A stretch of DNA of 64,000 nucleotides from Mesolinea sp040772305. Its GTDB lineage: Bacteria; Chloroflexota; Anaerolineae; Anaerolineales; Anaerolineaceae. How positions within the stretch are numbered: the first letter of the stretch is position 1; every line of letters starts with the position of its first letter. The translations under genes were made by a program, and so were the position numbers. Shown here in pieces: positions 60,727 through 64,000 of the stretch. The stretch spans positions 1,116,001 through 1,180,000 of the forward strand of contig JAXGYK010000001.1 of the NCBI GenBank assembly GCA_040772305.1, in the 5' to 3' direction. The notes beneath the pieces were generated by a model that worked only from the letters and a program-made list of their open reading frames with translations, was not told the origin of the DNA and made no database searches.

Positions 60727-61377
60727 TTACGCTTCGTCCTCTTCATCTGCTTCATGTTCCTTGCCAACTTGCACGGGTTCGATTATTTCCGCGTCAACTG
60801 GTTCCTCGGGTTCCTCAGCAATAACAGCCACAGATACCACAGCTTCTTCCGGATCGGCATGCACAGTGATGGATTCGTCCAGTTTAAGGTCACTGACTTT
60901 AATGGTGGAATCCAGAGCAACCATGGAAGACAAATCAACCTCAATTACCTCGGGCATATCGCTGGGAAGGCATTCAATGTCCAGGCTGTAGATGCCTTGG
61001 TTAATCACACACTCAAATTCAGTGGTAATGGGTGCTTCACCAATCAAAACAATGCTCACTTGGGTACGCAGTTTTTCCTGCATGGAAACAGCCAAAAAGT
61101 CTACGTGCAGAAGGTGGCCATAAATTACGTCCTTGGTGCGGTCACGAACAATTGCGTTGTGTTTCTCACCATCAACATCCAGCACAATCAGGCTGGAACC
61201 GGTGAGTTTGTCTAGTTGCAGCGAAGCGCTGTGGGCATCCAGTTGGATAGCTACAGGCTTGTCCAAATGACGTCCATATATAACTGCCGGCAGCTTACCG
61301 CTGCGGCGCAAGGCTTTTACTTGCTTGCCGATAACATTGCGTTTCTCGGCCTTAAGGGTTACTCGATCGTGTGTCAT
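60727..61377 (-). CDS. rplY: Ribosomal protein bL25, CTC form
   Basis: 216 residues. The N-terminal ~90 bind 5S rRNA (LKAEKRNVIGKQVKALRRSGKLPAVIYG and KDVIYGHLLHVDFLAV). The second domain and a long acidic tail rich in Glu and Val mark it as the longer CTC/general stress form. The upstream region (61378-61450) holds several GC-rich inverted repeats between a TAGAAT and the start, so a structured leader is possible. Confidence 0.93.
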   Translation of the reverse strand: MTHDRVTLKAEKRNVIGKQVKALRRSGKLPAVIYGRHLDKPVAIQLDAHSASLQLDKLTGSSLIVLDVDGEKHNAIVRDRTKDVIYGHLLHVDFLAVSMQEKLRTQVSIVLIGEAPITTEFECVINQGIYSLDIECLPSDMPEVIEVDLSSMVALDSTIKVSDLKLDESITVHADPEEAVVSVAVIAEEPEEPVDAEIIEPVQVGKEHEADEEDEA

Positions 61378-61520
61378 ATTTCTTCTTTCTGGGTGCCTCT
61401 GGCCTGAGTAAGGCTGCCTTCACCCGCAAAAGCTGCCGGGCGGATTCCCGACGCAAATAATCATTCTACCTCAAAAAATGAAATCAGAGAAAAATTGGAA
61501 GGTTAAAAGCTTTTGCTCTG

Positions 61521-61835
61521 TTATTTAACAAACTTGTCTATAGCAGCATTAAGATCATCAACCATTTCGTGGTCACCATGGACAAAGGCGTCTAAAAGGC
61601 ATTGATTAATGTGGTTTTTGAGAATCAGTTTGCCAGTGTTATTAATGGCGGCTTTAACAGCAGCCAGTTGAATCAGAATTTTGCTGCAATCATCACCGTT
61701 TTTAACCATGCGCTTGATTGCTTCCAGGTGACCGGAGACGCGGGCTAAGCGATTCAGGACTGCTTTCCTCTCTTGCTCTGTATGCACATGGCGTGTATAG
61801 GGTTGAGCTTCGTGATGGTGGTGGATATCTGTCAT
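61521..61835 (-). CDS. CsoR/RcnR-family metal-sensing repressor
   Basis: 104 residues from ATG 61835. It has the all-helical family fold: RKAVLNRLARVSGHLEAIKRMVKNGDDCSKILIQLAAVKAAI, with Cys at the first metal site, then NHINQCLLD with His and Cys. This is the Cys-His-Cys set of Cu(I)-type or related sensors. The N-terminus has four successive His and two more (HHHHEAQPYTRHVH), which could extend Ni/Co binding. A TATAAT inside GGGTTATAATCCC (about 61849-61861) could serve as promoter and operator. No metal transporter is next to it. Confidence 0.85.
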   Translation of the reverse strand: MTDIHHHHEAQPYTRHVHTEQERKAVLNRLARVSGHLEAIKRMVKNGDDCSKILIQLAAVKAAINNTGKLILKNHINQCLLDAFVHGDHEMVDDLNAAIDKFVK

Positions 61836-62045
61836 AAGCGATCTTTTAAAGGGATTATAACCCAAGGATATGTGAAAGCTTTGTAGCTGAGCAAATAATT
61901 GAATATGCAGTGCAAATACCCAGCTTAGCCTGAGGAGAACAGCAGTTCTCTTTGACTGAAGTCGTGAAAAAGAAGGCCTGTACCTTTTGCATAGGGCAGG
62001 GTATCCTTCTTAATGCGCTAAAATCTGAAGATTGGAAATAAGACC

Positions 62046-63761
62046 ATGTCAAATAAAGATTTTTATATCAACGCGAATCCCCGTGAGGATCTTGAACTGC
62101 AATTGCCGGATGGACGCACGATTACCGGCAGGCGAGGTGCTCCGCTGAAGGACTTTCTTGCTCTTCTAAAGAAAGAAGACGGTCCACTGATTGTAGGGGC
62201 CGTATTAGATGGGCAGCTGCGTGAACTCACATTTCCGGTGCAGCGTGATGGCGTTTTACGCCCTCTCAGCATCCAGGATGAAGATGGGGCTCGGATCTAT
62301 CGCCGTTCCTTGATTTTTTTGCTTGAAGTTGCCTTTAGAGACCTCTTTCCTGACGCATTTGTTACCATTGACCATTCCATGTCCTCGGGCGGCTATTTTT
62401 GCCAGGTGGAAAATAAACTAGGCTTTTCAGAGCAAGACTTAAGCCAGCTTGAAGCGCGCATGCGCAGTCTGGTGGCCGAGGACATTCCCTTCATTCGTGA
62501 AACTGTTCCCTTGGCTGAGGCAGTCGAGCATTTCAAGGCCATGGGTGAGGATGATAAGGTGCGTCTTCTCAAATACCGTCAGAGGCCCGACCTGGTACTC
62601 TACCGTGCCTTAAATACCCGTGACTATCATCATGGCTACATGGTTCCTTCTTCCGGGTATTTGTGTACTTTTGGCCTGCAATGGCTGGGCGATTCCTCGT
62701 TTATTTTACGTTTCCCGCGGCGTGGGACGCCAAACCAGCTTACGAAAATGGTGAGCTATCCTAAATTGTTGCGCACATTCCGCGAATATGGGGACTGGCT
62801 GCAAAAACTGGGTATTCCTTCAGTAGGGGCCCTGAATGATGCCATTCAGGCTGGTCATGCCGATGAGGTTATTCTGGTTTCGGAAGCGCTTCATGAAATG
62901 CAGATTTCGACCATAGCTCAGCAAATTCTTGCCCGCCGGGAAGAAGTAGGAGTAATTCTCATCGCAGGCCCTTCTTCCTCCGGGAAGACAACGACCTCCA
63001 AACGTTTGTCTATTCAGCTTTTGGCGCATGGCATTGCGCCCTATGCGCTTGAAATGGATAATTACTTTGTTGACCGCGAAAAAACACCGCTGCTTCCGGA
63101 TGGCAGCAAGGACTATGAATCCTTGCAAGCGATGAATTTAGAGCGATTAAACCACGATGTAGAAGTTTTGATTGCAGGCAAGGAAGTGCGCTTGCCACAT
63201 TACGACTTTATCACCGGTAAGAGCACTGAAGGCGAGACTGTCAAGCTAAAACACGGAAGCATGATTATTCTTGAAGGCATTCATGGCCTGAACCCTGCCT
63301 TATTAGCTGGTCTAAAACCTGAAAACAGCTATCGGATTTATGTTTCCTGCCTTACACAGCTGAACCTTGACCGCCACAACCGTATTTCCACCACCGACAC
63401 GCGAATGCTCCGGCGCATCCTGCGCGACTCGCGCGACAGGGGATACAGCGCTGAGGATACGATTAACCGCTGGGAAAAAGTGACCCAGGGCGAGAAAGAG
63501 CACATCTTCCCTTATCAGGAAAATGCTGATGTCATGTTTAACAGTGCTCTGGCTTACGAGCTTTGCACTCTGAAACCCTTAGTCGAACCGCTTTTGCGGC
63601 AGGTTCGCTTTGGTACAGACGCATACATTGAGGCGAAACGCCTGTTGCGCTTGCTGGAGTGGTTTCTGCCAACTGGTATGGAATTTGTTCCCGATAATTC
63701 CTTATTGCGAGAATTTATTGGTGGCTCAATCCTTACCAATTTTAGTCTTTGGCAGTTTTGA
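62046..63761 (+). CDS. TGS-domain nucleoside kinase (uridine kinase-like)
   Basis: 571 residues. The first ~70 resemble a TGS domain (LQLPDGRTITGRRGAPLKDFL), followed by a region like the second additional domain of threonyl-tRNA synthetase (TIDHSMSSGGYFCQV; the catalytic domain is missing). From about residue 290 is a uridine kinase/phosphoribulokinase domain: Walker A IAGPSSSGKTTTSKRL, then MDNYFVDREKTP and EGIHGLNP. Such fusions occur in Firmicutes and Chloroflexi. It probably phosphorylates a nucleoside; the TGS part may sense RNA or nucleotides. GGAAAT precedes the ATG. Confidence 0.88.
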   Translation: MSNKDFYINANPREDLELQLPDGRTITGRRGAPLKDFLALLKKEDGPLIVGAVLDGQLRELTFPVQRDGVLRPLSIQDEDGARIYRRSLIFLLEVAFRDLFPDAFVTIDHSMSSGGYFCQVENKLGFSEQDLSQLEARMRSLVAEDIPFIRETVPLAEAVEHFKAMGEDDKVRLLKYRQRPDLVLYRALNTRDYHHGYMVPSSGYLCTFGLQWLGDSSFILRFPRRGTPNQLTKMVSYPKLLRTFREYGDWLQKLGIPSVGALNDAIQAGHADEVILVSEALHEMQISTIAQQILARREEVGVILIAGPSSSGKTTTSKRLSIQLLAHGIAPYALEMDNYFVDREKTPLLPDGSKDYESLQAMNLERLNHDVEVLIAGKEVRLPHYDFITGKSTEGETVKLKHGSMIILEGIHGLNPALLAGLKPENSYRIYVSCLTQLNLDRHNRISTTDTRMLRRILRDSRDRGYSAEDTINRWEKVTQGEKEHIFPYQENADVMFNSALAYELCTLKPLVEPLLRQVRFGTDAYIEAKRLLRLLEWFLPTGMEFVPDNSLLREFIGGSILTNFSLWQF

Positions 63762-63805
63762 GCATGCTGTTTCTGACTGGCTTTTCTAGTCTGTGAAGCT
63801 GATTG

Positions 63806-63811
63806 TATAAT
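63806..63811 (+). promoter_or_regulatory. -10 box for a predicted leaderless glycosyltransferase mRNA
   Basis: A perfect TATAAT that overlaps ATG 63810-63812, so that ATG cannot be the start of this transcript. Seven bases later stands GTG 63819. Confidence 0.6.
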
Positions 63812-63818
63812 GCTTGAA

Positions 63819-64000
63819 GTGACAAAAAAGATGGCCCTTCCCGAAGGTGTGAGCGTGGTGGTGTGTACCTACAATGCCGCGGGGCTCATTGGACCTTGTT
63901 TAGAGCATTTGGCATCCCAGGAGCTGCAAAGCAGTTTTGCCTGGGAATTGCTTGTGGTTGATAATGCCTCCTCTGACGATACGATTGCTCAGGTGCGCAA
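63819..64000 (+). CDS. Family 2 glycosyltransferase, N-terminal part
   Basis: The gene runs off the window. From GTG 63819 the product reads MTKKMALPEGVSVVVCTYN and continues with LLVVDNASSDDT, the classic GT2 GT-A fold start with its nucleotide-binding Asp. The first ATG (63810) lies on the -10 box; ATG 63831 is another possible start. The nature of the transferred sugar cannot be told from this part. Confidence 0.85.
   Translation, partial: MTKKMALPEGVSVVVCTYNAAGLIGPCLEHLASQELQSSFAWELLVVDNASSDDTIAQVR

Noticed and set aside
1..64000. CRISPR array, rRNA, tRNA, prophage or integron
   Set aside because: No spaced identical repeats of CRISPR type, rRNA-like conserved stretches, tRNA cloverleaf ends or phage structural genes were seen on reading; the 14-bp array at 818-929 has no spacers of unique sequence.

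Overview
The window looks like the chromosome of an anaerobic, fermentative bacterium, most probably a member of the Chloroflexota (Anaerolineae). This rests on the gene set: one-chain pyruvate:ferredoxin oxidoreductase, a bacterial myo-inositol-1-phosphate synthase, a dnaG-sigma70 pair, an EF-G-like GTPase with a Tyr in G3, SH3b/LysM envelope proteins and an anaerobic glycerol-3-phosphate oxidation cluster. No rRNA or tRNA gene was seen, and the phylum is an inference.

Layout. 1-2.4 kb: end of a YbaK-type deacylase, mntP, then a SatD/DUF3307 pair behind a striking operator array. 2.4-8.3 kb: ino1, uvrB, and an acylphosphatase / HEAT-repeat / site-2 protease operon. 8.4-10 kb: a sodium symporter gene (NSS family) preceded by what reads as a classical attenuator: an aromatic-rich 27-codon leader peptide, an antiterminator and a terminator. 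10-23 kb: dinG, a 65-aa protein with a near-consensus promoter, a LysM lipoprotein, a NUDIX hydrolase, nifJ, an unexplained hairpin-rich gap, dnaG and a primary-type sigma factor. 22.7-24 kb: an alkyltransferase-like repair protein and a membrane-anchored protein.

24-32.1 kb is a glycerol module: glpK and a membrane alpha/beta hydrolase on the minus strand, divergent from a SorC/DeoR-family regulator followed by two flavoproteins and a DUF1667 protein, together resembling an anaerobic GlpABC. 32.1-33 kb holds the decayed end of an IS256-family element. 33-44.2 kb is a visibly AT-rich block, one minus-strand operon: ROK regulator, SIS isomerase/deglycase, HyuA and HyuB, a sugar-type ABC importer, a NagB-like protein lacking key residues, and a PfkB kinase. 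It looks like an acquired pathway for an amino-sugar or sugar-amino-acid conjugate. I consider it, with the attenuator and the satD array, the best candidate for something undescribed.

44.4-64 kb returns to housekeeping: EF-G-like protein, GT-C-type glycosyltransferase, esterase, tRNA nucleotidyltransferase-family protein, class A beta-lactamase-like protein, an SH3b/PP2C/response-regulator operon, PPK2, TatD, MnmA, TrmI, NUDIX, bL25, a CsoR-family regulator, a TGS-nucleoside kinase and the start of a GT2 glycosyltransferase. Several genes (uvrB, dinG, mnmA, the GT2 gene, the beta-lactamase-like gene) carry a -10 box exactly 7 nt before the start codon and no Shine-Dalgarno sequence, so leaderless mRNAs are predicted.
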